In this document: one piece after another, positions 8,231-15,032 of the stretch
How the letters are laid out: each line of letters starts with the position of its first letter
Numbering within the stretch: the stretch's first letter is position 1
From: Clostridia bacterium
GTDB lineage: Bacteria > Bacillota > Clostridia > Monoglobales > Monoglobaceae
Length of the DNA stretch: 64,000 bases
NCBI GenBank assembly: GCA_017620615.1
Contig: JAGAUW010000004.1
Location: 1 to 64,000 of the forward strand
Direction: 5' to 3'
Notes under the pieces: generated by a model
The model's input: only the letters and a program-made list of their open reading frames with translations
What the model was told of the DNA's origin: nothing
The model's database searches: none
Program-made: the position numbers and the translations under genes

Positions 8231-8683
8231 CTAATACGCTCTTTTGTAACCACCGTTGCGCTTTCCCTCGGTATTTCTTTTAAGGTCCTGAATTTTTTCA
8301 TCACTGTCTTGCTTGAATTTGAGAAGCTTGTCTTCAAAGGACATTTCTTCCATCTCGCGTCTTTTATGCGAAAATTCAAAAACTTCAGGAGCGCCCTGAA
8401 GTACGCCACTTTTTCCCCTGCGGTCTTCCTTTTTCTTTTTGGGCTTTTCCTCAGACGCTTTCTTTATTGAAAGGCTTATCTTTCCCTTTTCATCAACAGA
8501 AATAACCTTCACCTTCACGTTTTGTCCAACTGTCAGGTGCTTTGAAATGTCGTCTACATAATTGTTTGAAACCTCCGAAATATGTACAAGACCTGTTTTT
8601 CCGTCTTCAAGCTCCACAAAGGCGCCAAACGCCGCAAGCCCTGAAACCTTTCCCCGAAGCACCAATCCTTCTTCAATCTGCAT
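8231..8683 (-). CDS. S1 RNA-binding domain protein (YabR-like)
   Basis: 150-aa cytosolic protein. One S1/OB domain at residues 1-75 (GLVLRGKVSGLAAFGAFVEL, then GLVHISEVS) is followed by a charged low-complexity tail rich in Lys, Glu and Arg. It corresponds to Bacillus YabR / general stress protein 13, also found next to divIC. It presumably binds RNA or the ribosome. Last gene of the yabP-yabQ-divIC-S1 cluster. Confidence 0.9.
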   Translation of the reverse strand: MQIEEGLVLRGKVSGLAAFGAFVELEDGKTGLVHISEVSNNYVDDISKHLTVGQNVKVKVISVDEKGKISLSIKKASEEKPKKKKEDRRGKSGVLQGAPEVFEFSHKRREMEEMSFEDKLLKFKQDSDEKIQDLKRNTEGKRNGGYKRAY

Positions 8684-8763
8684 AACTTAAAAAATCCTCC
8701 TCAAAATGTCATACGCCTGACACTTTCCATATAAAACGAACAGCCTGTCCGTATTTTTTCAAT

Positions 8764-9075
8764 TTATTTTTGATTTATATCAATAAAAACGCGTTCATTT
8801 GCTTTCACAAGTCCAAGCTTTTCTCTTGCTGTACGTTCAACGTACTCATCAGTTCCCGCTTTCTCAAGCTCGTCTTTGAGCATCTGCTGTTCAATCTGTG
8901 CCGTAGCAATTTTTTCCTGATATTCTTTGGCAAGGTCATCACACTGAGAAAGTCTTATTTGTTGTTTCACCAAAGTCACCACAACATAAATGCACAAAAA
9001 GCAAACAACCAGAAGCTTTATCAGGTTTTTCGCAGATATTTTATTATTTTTTTTGTTAATATCCCTTTTTGCCAT
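8764..9075 (-). CDS. divIC: Cell-division protein of the DivIC/FtsB family
   Basis: 103-aa bitopic protein: basic N-terminus, one membrane helix (about 20-38, LIKLLVVCFLCIYVVVTLV), an extracytoplasmic leucine-zipper-like coiled coil (about 40-75) and the family-typical ERTAREKLGLVKANE near the C-terminus. With FtsL and DivIB it stabilises the divisome and controls septal peptidoglycan synthesis. Its position after yabQ matches the Bacillus order and supports DivIC over other small FtsB-like proteins. Confidence 0.9.
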   Translation of the reverse strand: MAKRDINKKNNKISAKNLIKLLVVCFLCIYVVVTLVKQQIRLSQCDDLAKEYQEKIATAQIEQQMLKDELEKAGTDEYVERTAREKLGLVKANERVFIDINQK

Positions 9076-9167
9076 AGGTCCTGTCCCTCACAAAAGCAAA
9101 ATAAAAATACTCTCCCTATTCTAATGCAATTATATCTCAACCCATCACCTTTGTCAAGACTTAGACC

Positions 9168-9677
9168 TTACTTTTTTCTCAGCATAATCCGCGCTTTTTT
9201 CATCCTCAGCCTCGCCTTATCACTGCTTATTTTCGCCACCTGTTTTGCACGCCTTATCTTCTGCCCTGTATACCACATAACAATATGTATGGGTCTCTTT
9301 AACGCCTTCATAATAAGTGATATGGGGAAAAGCAAAATCTTTAAGACTCTTCGTGTGATTTCAACCATCCATTTAACCAAAAATGTACCGGCATTTAAAA
9401 GTTTGTTTTTCACGATCAGAGCATAGGAAACGGCACCTATCCCCCAGCCGATAAACCCCTGCCACCTGATTTCACCGCTGTTTCTGAGGTATGCCGCAAC
9501 GAATAAGAGGACCCCCGCCAGCGTCATAAACAGTATGTCCTCAATATTCACCACCGCATCGGTGGGTCTATGGATTCTGCGGCTTACTCTCAGAATGTCA
9601 TAAAGAAATGCAGCACAAACTCCCGCCGCAAAGCTAAAAAAGAAAAAAACCATTTCTGACCAAACCGTCGAATACAT
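9168..9677 (-). CDS. yabQ: Spore cortex biosynthesis protein YabQ
   Basis: 169-aa membrane protein with helices at about 8-28, 45-65 and 75-92, the YabQ-type motif ILRVSRRIHRP in the first cytoplasmic loop, and a basic C-terminal tail. In Bacillus YabQ is localised to the forespore membranes and required for cortex assembly. Lies between yabP and divIC in the usual order. Confidence 0.9.
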   Translation of the reverse strand: MYSTVWSEMVFFFFSFAAGVCAAFLYDILRVSRRIHRPTDAVVNIEDILFMTLAGVLLFVAAYLRNSGEIRWQGFIGWGIGAVSYALIVKNKLLNAGTFLVKWMVEITRRVLKILLFPISLIMKALKRPIHIVMWYTGQKIRRAKQVAKISSDKARLRMKKARIMLRKK

Positions 9678-9688
9678 TTTTTCTCTCC

Positions 9689-9970
9689 CTATCTGAAAAT
9701 TTTGCCAAAAAAGCTTCCTTTTTCACTTTTGTGACCCTCGGCATATTCAATGCTGTCTATTTCGCCCTCTATTTCCATCTCGCCCTTTTCCACATTGAGT
9801 CGATTTATTCTCATTTCAGCACCTTTGATGGTCATCACACCCTCGGTGGTATACGCAACAATTTTATCCTCGTCAAAGCTGTCAACATCCTCTACCCCTG
9901 AAACCGTCATATTTCGTCTTTCCTCCATAGTAACGTTGTGAATCATATCCTCGCGTCTTCTTTCTTCCAT
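9689..9970 (-). CDS. yabP: Sporulation protein YabP
   Basis: 93 aa, YabP/YqfC family. The N-terminus is HNVTMEERRNMTVSGVEDVDSFDE-like and the core GVMTIKGAEMRINRLNVEKG is beta-rich. Family members are made in the mother cell during sporulation. Leads the yabP-yabQ-divIC-S1 cluster; 11 bp separate it from yabQ. Confidence 0.92.
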   Translation of the reverse strand: MEERRREDMIHNVTMEERRNMTVSGVEDVDSFDEDKIVAYTTEGVMTIKGAEMRINRLNVEKGEMEIEGEIDSIEYAEGHKSEKGSFFGKIFR

Positions 9971-10027
9971 TCTTATACAACCCCTTCATAGCAAACATTT
10001 TCTTTCATTTAATTATATTGGACCAGA

Positions 10028-10060
10028 AAAAAAATATGCAGAAACCAAAAGATTTCTGCA
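10028..10060 (-). terminator. Terminator after mecA
   Basis: Perfect 8-bp stem TGCAGAAA/TTTCTGCA (10037-10044, 10053-10060) followed on the minus strand by TATTTTTTTTC. Confidence 0.8.
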
Positions 10061-10070
10061 CACATGTTTT

Positions 10071-10688
10071 TCACCTAAAATATCTCGCGATACATTCCAC
10101 CGCATTTTTCTCTATCAGCAAGAGTCCGTGTTCTCCTAAGATCCCTTGAAGAACAACCGGCTCCTTTACTTTTTCTGCAAACTCAGAAAGGGTGTTTTCA
10201 AGTTTAAAAAGGCCGAATGTATCCGCAGGACTCAGTTCCAGAAAGAATTCTCCCTGATACTTAATCAGGCGGCTCTCTCCAATGTATTCCTGAAAAACTT
10301 CCCTGACTCCCGAGCATAAAGCCTCAAAATCAGTAAACCTGAAGATTCTAAGAGGTTGTCTCGTGGGCCTTCGCCTGATTTTAAACTCCACTTGCTTCAC
10401 ACGTTTTCCGGCATTGACCAGAGCCTGGGCGAACTCTTTTTCATTTTTTATTTTGCTTATAACCAGCACAAATCCATTGTTGTCCGACGTAGCTGTTTCA
10501 ACCATGAGTTGTGATTTTTCAACATGAAAGTCCAAATCCCGTTCAGCAAGCCTCAATGCGTGATGAAACATATTCTGTGCTTCCGGAGTGTGGTCGGTAA
10601 AATTTTTCAAATCCACATTCCAGGCTAAGATATCCTCTGCCTCAACAACAATTTTAATTTTATCTTCGCTGAGTTTTTCAATCCGCAT
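10071..10688 (-). CDS. mecA: Adaptor protein MecA
   Basis: 205-aa Clp adaptor that presents substrates to ClpC (in Bacillus, ComK and others). The start at 10688 is set by GGAGGTGA in front of MRIEKLSEDKIKI; a longer frame has no ribosome binding site. The N-terminal substrate-binding part (1-70) and C-terminal ClpC-binding domain (about 110-205, with FRFTDFEALCSG and a GEFFLELSP-like strand) are both present. Monocistronic: own promoter, own terminator. Confidence 0.92.
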   Translation of the reverse strand: MRIEKLSEDKIKIVVEAEDILAWNVDLKNFTDHTPEAQNMFHHALRLAERDLDFHVEKSQLMVETATSDNNGFVLVISKIKNEKEFAQALVNAGKRVKQVEFKIRRRPTRQPLRIFRFTDFEALCSGVREVFQEYIGESRLIKYQGEFFLELSPADTFGLFKLENTLSEFAEKVKEPVVLQGILGEHGLLLIEKNAVECIARYFR

Positions 10689-10765
10689 TCTACATTCACC
10701 TCCACAGCATAATAAATATATGTCAAAGCATTTAAAAATTTGCCTCTTACCCAATACCTTGTCTA

Positions 10766-10794
10766 ATTATACAACATTTTGTCGCATTTGAAAA
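10766..10794 (-). promoter_or_regulatory. Promoter of mecA
   Basis: On the minus strand, -10 TATAAT (10766-10771) and a weak -35 TTTTCA (10789-10794), 17-bp spacing. Confidence 0.55.
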
Positions 10795-10842
10795 GACTAA
10801 ATTTTTTCCAAATAATTTTTTAGTCAAAACAATATTTTCCTA

Positions 10843-10871
10843 TTGAAATTTTCAAAAAAATATGCTAAGAT
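10843..10871 (+). promoter_or_regulatory. Promoter of the 6S RNA candidate
   Basis: -35 TTGAAA (10843-10848), 17-bp spacer, -10 TAAGAT (10866-10871). Predicted start near 10878. Confidence 0.65.
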
Positions 10872-10877
10872 ACCATT

Positions 10878-11088
10878 ACAAAAACAAACTCTACCCTGCG
10901 ATGTACGTAATTTGGGCACAATGTAAAACCAACACATTTTCAAAGGGATTTTCTCTCCGGATGCGGCGCACATGCCTCCCACAGATTTCTGCGGCCAGTG
11001 GACTTGTAATGTATTCGGGATTTAGCCCACCTGCCATGCAGGTTTTTACCTTGACCCACCTACGGCATAGGCGGGGCTTTGTTTTTTT
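10878..11088 (+). ncRNA. ssrS: 6S RNA (candidate)
   Basis: A ~200-nt promoter-to-terminator unit with no ribosome binding site or credible protein. Its 5' end (CCCTGCGATGTACGTA, then GGGC) pairs with its 3' end (CCCACCTACGGCATAGGCGGGG), through CCCTGC/GCGGGG, ATG/CAT, CGTA/TACG and GGG/CCC. This forms the long closing stem typical of 6S RNA. The 5' motif resembles the conserved 6S start (compare CTCTGAGATGTTCGC in Escherichia coli), and the length fits. The 3' closing arm is followed by CTTTGTTTTTTT, so it also serves as terminator. 6S RNA binds housekeeping RNA polymerase as an open-promoter mimic. The assignment rests on hand folding; a covariance search would settle it. Confidence 0.7.
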
Positions 11089-11191
11089 ATGACTTTTTTG
11101 ACTGAACTTTCAAAAAATTTCTCAAAAACCTTGACAAAATCTTTAATTTATATAAAATATAAGTATACTTATTTGATAATGGGGTGATTGT

Positions 11192-11755
11192 GTGCGGGTT
11201 ATTTCAGGCTCTGCAAGAGGCAGAAAACTCGTGTCACCGGAGGGGCTTGACACCCGTCCCACCACCGACAGGGTTAAAGAATCCATTTTCAACATAATTA
11301 TGCCGCATCTCCCGGCAGACAGTGTCCTTGACCTTTTTTCAGGCAGCGGTGCCCTTGGGATTGAAGCCCTCAGCCGTGGTTCAAATCACTGCACTTTTGT
11401 TGAAAGCAGCAGAGATGCTCAAAAAGTCACAGCCGAAAACATTGACCTTGCCCGCGTGAAAGACCGTGCAGAAATAGTTTTTGGTGATGCCCTGGCATTT
11501 CTTGACAAAGCAGGCATCAAATTCGATTTGATTTTTCTTGACCCACCATATAATACCGGTCTTTTGACTAAGTCACTGACCAAAATTTATGAAAACAATC
11601 TCCTTTCAGATAACGGCATCATTGTTGCCGAAAGTGAATATATGGGGGAAGAGCCCCCGTCCGATTTTTTCAACGTAAAAAAATATGCAAAATACGGTAA
11701 AACCACGGTTTTCATTTTGCAGAAAAAGACTTTTCAGGGAGAGAAAAACATATGA
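11192..11755 (+). CDS. rsmD: 16S rRNA (guanine966-N2)-methyltransferase RsmD
   Basis: 187-aa SAM-dependent methyltransferase that modifies G966 of 16S rRNA. It starts with GTG behind GGGGTG. The signature RVISGSARGRKL opens the protein; the SAM loop is DLFSGSGALGIEALSRG (about 45-61) and the catalytic motif is DPPY (about 115). Its stop overlaps the coaD start (ATGA), a pairing common in Firmicutes. A -35 TTGACA lies at 11131-11136; the matching -10 is ambiguous within an AT run. Confidence 0.95.
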   Translation: MRVISGSARGRKLVSPEGLDTRPTTDRVKESIFNIIMPHLPADSVLDLFSGSGALGIEALSRGSNHCTFVESSRDAQKVTAENIDLARVKDRAEIVFGDALAFLDKAGIKFDLIFLDPPYNTGLLTKSLTKIYENNLLSDNGIIVAESEYMGEEPPSDFFNVKKYAKYGKTTVFILQKKTFQGEKNI

Positions 11756-12231
11756 AAGTAGCTGTCTATCCGGGAAGCTTTGACCCATGCACAAATGGGC
11801 ATCTTGACATTATCACCCGTGCATCAGGTCTTTTTGAAAAAGTGGTTGTAGCAGTTTTGATTAACGAAAAAAAACACCCTCTTTTTTCTCTTGAAGAAAG
11901 GGTTGATATGCTGAAAACGGTGACCAGGCATCTCGAAAATGTCGAGGTGGTTGCGTTCTCGGGGTTGCTGGCTGACTTTATGAGGCAGAACAATTATTCA
12001 ATCATAATAAAAGGTCTTCGGGCGGTATCCGACTTTGAATATGAATTTCAGATGGCTCTTACCAACCGCACACTCTTTGACAAAATCGAAACTGTTTTCA
12101 TCCCATCAAGTTCTGAGTTTATGTTTCTCAGTTCCAGCATAGTAAAAGAAGTTGCAAAATACAACGGCGACCTTACACCATTGGTTCCAAAAGAATTGGT
12201 TCCACGGATTATGAGCCGTTTTGGATATTAA
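11752..12231 (+). CDS. coaD: Phosphopantetheine adenylyltransferase
   Basis: 159-aa nucleotidyltransferase that makes dephospho-CoA from ATP and 4'-phosphopantetheine, the penultimate step of CoA synthesis. The family motifs are intact: GSFDPCTNGHLDII with the TxGH nucleotide site (about 9-22), KGLRAVSDFEYE (about 87) and SSSIVKE near the C-terminus. Full length. Overlaps rsmD by 4 bp. Confidence 0.97.
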   Translation: MKVAVYPGSFDPCTNGHLDIITRASGLFEKVVVAVLINEKKHPLFSLEERVDMLKTVTRHLENVEVVAFSGLLADFMRQNNYSIIIKGLRAVSDFEYEFQMALTNRTLFDKIETVFIPSSSEFMFLSSSIVKEVAKYNGDLTPLVPKELVPRIMSRFGY

Positions 12232-12261
12232 ATTCCGTATAATTTTAAGGAGGTAACAAAT

Positions 12262-12726
12262 ATGGACGTAGGTGCTTTGGATTTAATAAGCGAATTGGAG
12301 GATATTATCGACAAAGGTGTAGCTGTTCCTTTCACAGGCCGCTGTATGCTTGATAAAGAGGAGCTTCTTGAAATTATTCAGGAAATCCGCCTCAAGCTCC
12401 CCACAGACCTTGAACAGGCTAAATGGATAAAGGCTGAACGCCAGAATATTATCAACGATGCCAACAAGGAAGCTGAGGAAATCATCAAGATAGCAAACGA
12501 CAAGCTGATTGCTATGATTGACGAAAACGAAATTACAAAAAAAGCCATGGCTGCTGCTGCTGAAATCACAACAACCGCAAACCAGGAAGCTCAGGCTGCA
12601 AAAAATTCTTCATACCAGTATGCAGACTATCTTCTTGAAAACGTTGAAACCGTTGTTCAGAAGACCATCCGCGACCTTGAACAGTGCATTACCATTGTCA
12701 AGGAAAACAGAAATCAGCTTAAATAA
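12262..12726 (+). CDS. Coiled-coil protein of unknown function downstream of coaD
   Basis: 154-aa soluble protein. The N-terminus is DLISELEDIIDKG with a LDKEELLEIIQEIRLKLP helix. A long Ala/Glu/Lys coiled coil (about 50-110) is followed by a helical C-terminus. Genes like this follow coaD in many Clostridia; the coiled coil resembles ATPase stalk subunits, but no enzymatic motif is visible. Clear ribosome binding site (AAGGAGG). Role unknown. Confidence 0.75.
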   Translation: MDVGALDLISELEDIIDKGVAVPFTGRCMLDKEELLEIIQEIRLKLPTDLEQAKWIKAERQNIINDANKEAEEIIKIANDKLIAMIDENEITKKAMAAAAEITTTANQEAQAAKNSSYQYADYLLENVETVVQKTIRDLEQCITIVKENRNQLK

Positions 12727-12742
12727 CTTTTAAAACACTTTT

Positions 12743-12845
12743 AGCAAAGTAGGATATGGCGCGTTAAGTGAGAGACAGACGGGAAGTTGCTGCCTCTACG
12801 AAAAGCCTTTACGGGCTTGCGGTGCCTTGTCCGCATTCCGTTGCT
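12743..12845 (+). ncRNA. THF (folate) riboswitch aptamer
   Basis: It contains the invariant tetrahydrofolate-riboswitch core GCGTTAAGTG (12761-12770), followed by GGGAAGTTGC, CTCTACGAAA and GCGGTGCC...GTCCGC. P1 forms between AGCAA (12743-12747) and TTGCT (12841-12845). The class senses reduced folates and sits before folT genes. Here it precedes folT-folC, exactly the expected regulon. Recognition is from the known consensus. Confidence 0.93.
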
Positions 12846-12851
12846 GCACAG

Positions 12852-12917
12852 AATTTGATTGCTTTTTAAAACAAACAAATTGAGAAAGCCTTTTGCAGTG
12901 ATGTAAAAGGCTTTTTG
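12852..12917 (+). terminator. Riboswitch expression platform: terminator with alternative pairings
   Basis: A 10-bp stem AAAGCCTTTT/AAAAGGCTTT (12885-12894, 12905-12914) ends in a T-run, before folT. Upstream, AATTTG (12852-12857) can pair with CAAATT (12876-12881), and GCTTT (12861-12865) can pair with AAAGC (12885-12889). The latter would block the terminator stem. This suggests transcriptional control. Which state binds folate is not readable from sequence. Confidence 0.7.
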
Positions 12918-12951
12918 TGTGCAAATTTAAACAAGAAAGGTTCTGTTTTTT

Positions 12952-13488
12952 ATGAATTCTTCAAGCTTTGGGCTTAAACGGCTTGTTTTTATGTCGCTCT
13001 TTGTGGGACTCACCATTATCTGTGTAAGGTTTTTGTCTTTTGAAACCACCATAATCCGGGTATCGCTCGGCTTTGTTCCCCTTTCTGCCTGTGGTATGCT
13101 TCTGGGGCCTCTTTCCGCAGGTATTGTAGGTATAGTAGCAGACGTTTTAGGGATGCTTATCAGCAGTCGTGGAGGAATTTATTTCTTCCCCTTTGGAATC
13201 AGCGAATTCTTTTATGGTGTGACTTTTGGTCTTATCCTCTATAAAAAAAGACCCTCTTTTTTGAAGCTGACAATTTCGCTTTTAATTCAGTTCGTGGTGA
13301 TAAATCTCGCGTTGGGCTCTCTTTGGATTTATCTTTATAATCTCCTTATTATAGGAACACCAAAAACCTTCTGGCTTGTTTTTGGAAGCCGCATAATCTC
13401 CGCCGCTGTTCAGTTCCCTGTTCAGCTGGTGGTCATAAACCTTATGAAAAACCACCTTGCACCACAATCTAGCAAGTTTAAATTCTAA
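12952..13488 (+). CDS. folT: Folate ECF transporter S component
   Basis: 178-aa membrane protein with about six helices, the substrate-binding S subunit of an energy-coupling-factor vitamin importer. Fold-typical segments are RVSLGFVPLSACGMLLGPLSAG and a GIVADVLGMLI-type helix. The ECF ATPases and T component are not in the window, as usual for group II systems. Folate specificity follows from the THF riboswitch upstream and folC downstream (17 bp). Confidence 0.92.
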   Translation: MNSSSFGLKRLVFMSLFVGLTIICVRFLSFETTIIRVSLGFVPLSACGMLLGPLSAGIVGIVADVLGMLISSRGGIYFFPFGISEFFYGVTFGLILYKKRPSFLKLTISLLIQFVVINLALGSLWIYLYNLLIIGTPKTFWLVFGSRIISAAVQFPVQLVVINLMKNHLAPQSSKFKF

Positions 13489-13505
13489 TAAAGGACGAAA
13501 ATAAA

Positions 13506-14801
13506 ATGCAAAATAATTTCAACAAATTCGCAAACAGCTTTCAGGCCGTAGCACGACTGGAGCTTGAGGGCATAAAGTGCCTTATGAAGCATCTTGGAAA
13601 CCCTCAGGACAGTTTGAAATTTATTCACGTGGCAGGAACCAACGGGAAAGGTTCGGTCTGCAGTTTTTTGCAGAATATATTCACCGATGCAGGATACCGT
13701 ACAGGAAAATATACCTCCCCAAACCTTATAACTGTTTGTGAACGTATTTCAGTTGACGGAGAACTTATTTCCGAAAAGGATATAAACCGCATTTTAAAGG
13801 ACGTGGAAACAGCCGCAAACAAGGTAAAGGAGGAAACCTGTGATTTCCCCACCCAGTTTGAAATCTGGACAGCCGCGGCTTTTTGCTATTTCAAAGAAAA
13901 AAATTGTGACATAGTAATCCTTGAAACAGGCCTTGGCGGAACACACGACGCAACCAATATCATAAAGGCACCCCTTGCCTCTGTTATAACCACCATAGAC
14001 ATCGACCACACTGAATATCTGGGCGACACCATTGAAAAAATTGCCCATGAAAAAGCAGGGATAATAAAAGAGCCTTTGGAGGCTAACTCTTTTGGTCTGG
14101 TGGTTTCTTCTCCGCAATGCCCTGATGCAGAAAAGGTTTTGAAAGATGTCTGTCAGAATAGAAAAAATAACCTTATTTTTTCTTTTCTTCCGTCACTCAC
14201 AAAAACCGAAGACTTTTGCGAAATTTTTGACTACACATCATCTTCAGGAAAAGAGATAAAAGATATAAAATGCGGCATCTCAGGCTTTTATCAGCCACAA
14301 AACGCTGCCCTTGCTATTGAAACTGCGTTTCAGCTTGGCATTGACGAAAAACATATAAAAAGCGGAATCATAAAATCAGAAAACCCCGGACGATTTGAAA
14401 TCATCAGTCAAAATCCTACCGTTATATATGACGGTGCACACAATAAAAACGGTATGACCGCACTTTCTCAAAGCTTAAAAAGGTACTTTCCGTCGTGGCA
14501 GGGTGCAACCTTTATCATGGCCTTCATGGGAGATAAGGACATTTCTGGAGAACTTGAACTTTTGAAAGGTGAAGGTCTGTTGGAACATTCGGAAATTTTT
14601 GCCGTCAAAGTGAAAAACAATCCCCGGGCAGCAGACGCCATTTTTGTCGCTGAAGCTGCCGGAAAATCAGGAATTGCTGTCACTCCATATTTTGATTTAA
14701 AAAACGCATACATCGACGCACTGGGCACAGGCAAACCCATTATTCTCTGCGGCTCCCTTTATCTTTACAAAGACCTTGACGCCGTGTTAAAGGAAATATA
14801 A
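13506..14801 (+). CDS. folC: Folylpolyglutamate synthase / dihydrofolate synthase
   Basis: 431-aa Mur-ligase-type enzyme that adds glutamate to folates (and in many bacteria to dihydropteroate), retaining them in the cell. The ATP site HVAGTNGKGSVCSFL (about 39-53) and the TSPNL and ETGLGGTHDATN motifs are present, and the glutamate-ligase C-terminal domain starts near 295 (YDGAHNKNG). Co-transcribed with folT under the THF riboswitch. Confidence 0.95.
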   Translation: MQNNFNKFANSFQAVARLELEGIKCLMKHLGNPQDSLKFIHVAGTNGKGSVCSFLQNIFTDAGYRTGKYTSPNLITVCERISVDGELISEKDINRILKDVETAANKVKEETCDFPTQFEIWTAAAFCYFKEKNCDIVILETGLGGTHDATNIIKAPLASVITTIDIDHTEYLGDTIEKIAHEKAGIIKEPLEANSFGLVVSSPQCPDAEKVLKDVCQNRKNNLIFSFLPSLTKTEDFCEIFDYTSSSGKEIKDIKCGISGFYQPQNAALAIETAFQLGIDEKHIKSGIIKSENPGRFEIISQNPTVIYDGAHNKNGMTALSQSLKRYFPSWQGATFIMAFMGDKDISGELELLKGEGLLEHSEIFAVKVKNNPRAADAIFVAEAAGKSGIAVTPYFDLKNAYIDALGTGKPIILCGSLYLYKDLDAVLKEI

Positions 14802-14819
14802 AAATTTTCACAACAGCTA

Positions 14820-14848
14820 TTGACAAATCAAATTTGTTATGCTAAAAT
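14820..14848 (+). promoter_or_regulatory. Promoter of tRNA-Gly
   Basis: -35 TTGACA (14820-14825), 17-bp spacer, -10 TAAAAT (14843-14848). Confidence 0.75.
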
Positions 14849-14881
14849 ATCATTCGTGGTGAATGTTTGCCACGAATATTT

Positions 14882-14956
14882 GCGGGAGTGGCTCAGTGGT
14901 AGAGCGTCACCTTGCCAAGGTGAACGTCGCGAGTTCGAATCTCGTCTTCCGCTCCA
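14882..14956 (+). tRNA. tRNA-Gly (anticodon GCC)
   Basis: Full cloverleaf: acceptor GCGGGAG/CTTCCGC, D arm GCTC...GAGC, anticodon loop TTGCCAA (GCC), variable loop, T arm GCGAG-TTCGAAT-CTCGT, encoded 3' CCA. Confidence 0.97.
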
Positions 14957-14962
14957 ATTTTG

Positions 14963-14992
14963 AAAGTCGCACATTTGTGCGACTTTATTTTT
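14963..14992 (+). terminator. Terminator after tRNA-Gly
   Basis: Perfect 11-bp stem AAAGTCGCACA/TGTGCGACTTT followed by ATTTTT. Confidence 0.9.
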
Positions 14993-15000
14993 ATGTAGAC

Positions 15001-15031
15001 AAGAACCCAAAACTTTGGGTTCTTGTTTTTT
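15001..15031 (+). terminator. Second terminator between tRNA-Gly and the convergent SLH gene
   Basis: Stem AAGAACCCAAA/TTTGGGTTCTT followed by GTTTTTTG on the plus strand. It blocks read-through into the convergent SLH gene. On the minus strand it has no T-run. Confidence 0.75.
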
Positions 15032-15032
15032 G

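Noticed and set aside
10862-11092. 76-aa plus-strand ORF over the 6S candidate
   Set aside because: Starts inside the -10 region, has no ribosome binding site and has an odd composition. RNA structure explains the sequence.
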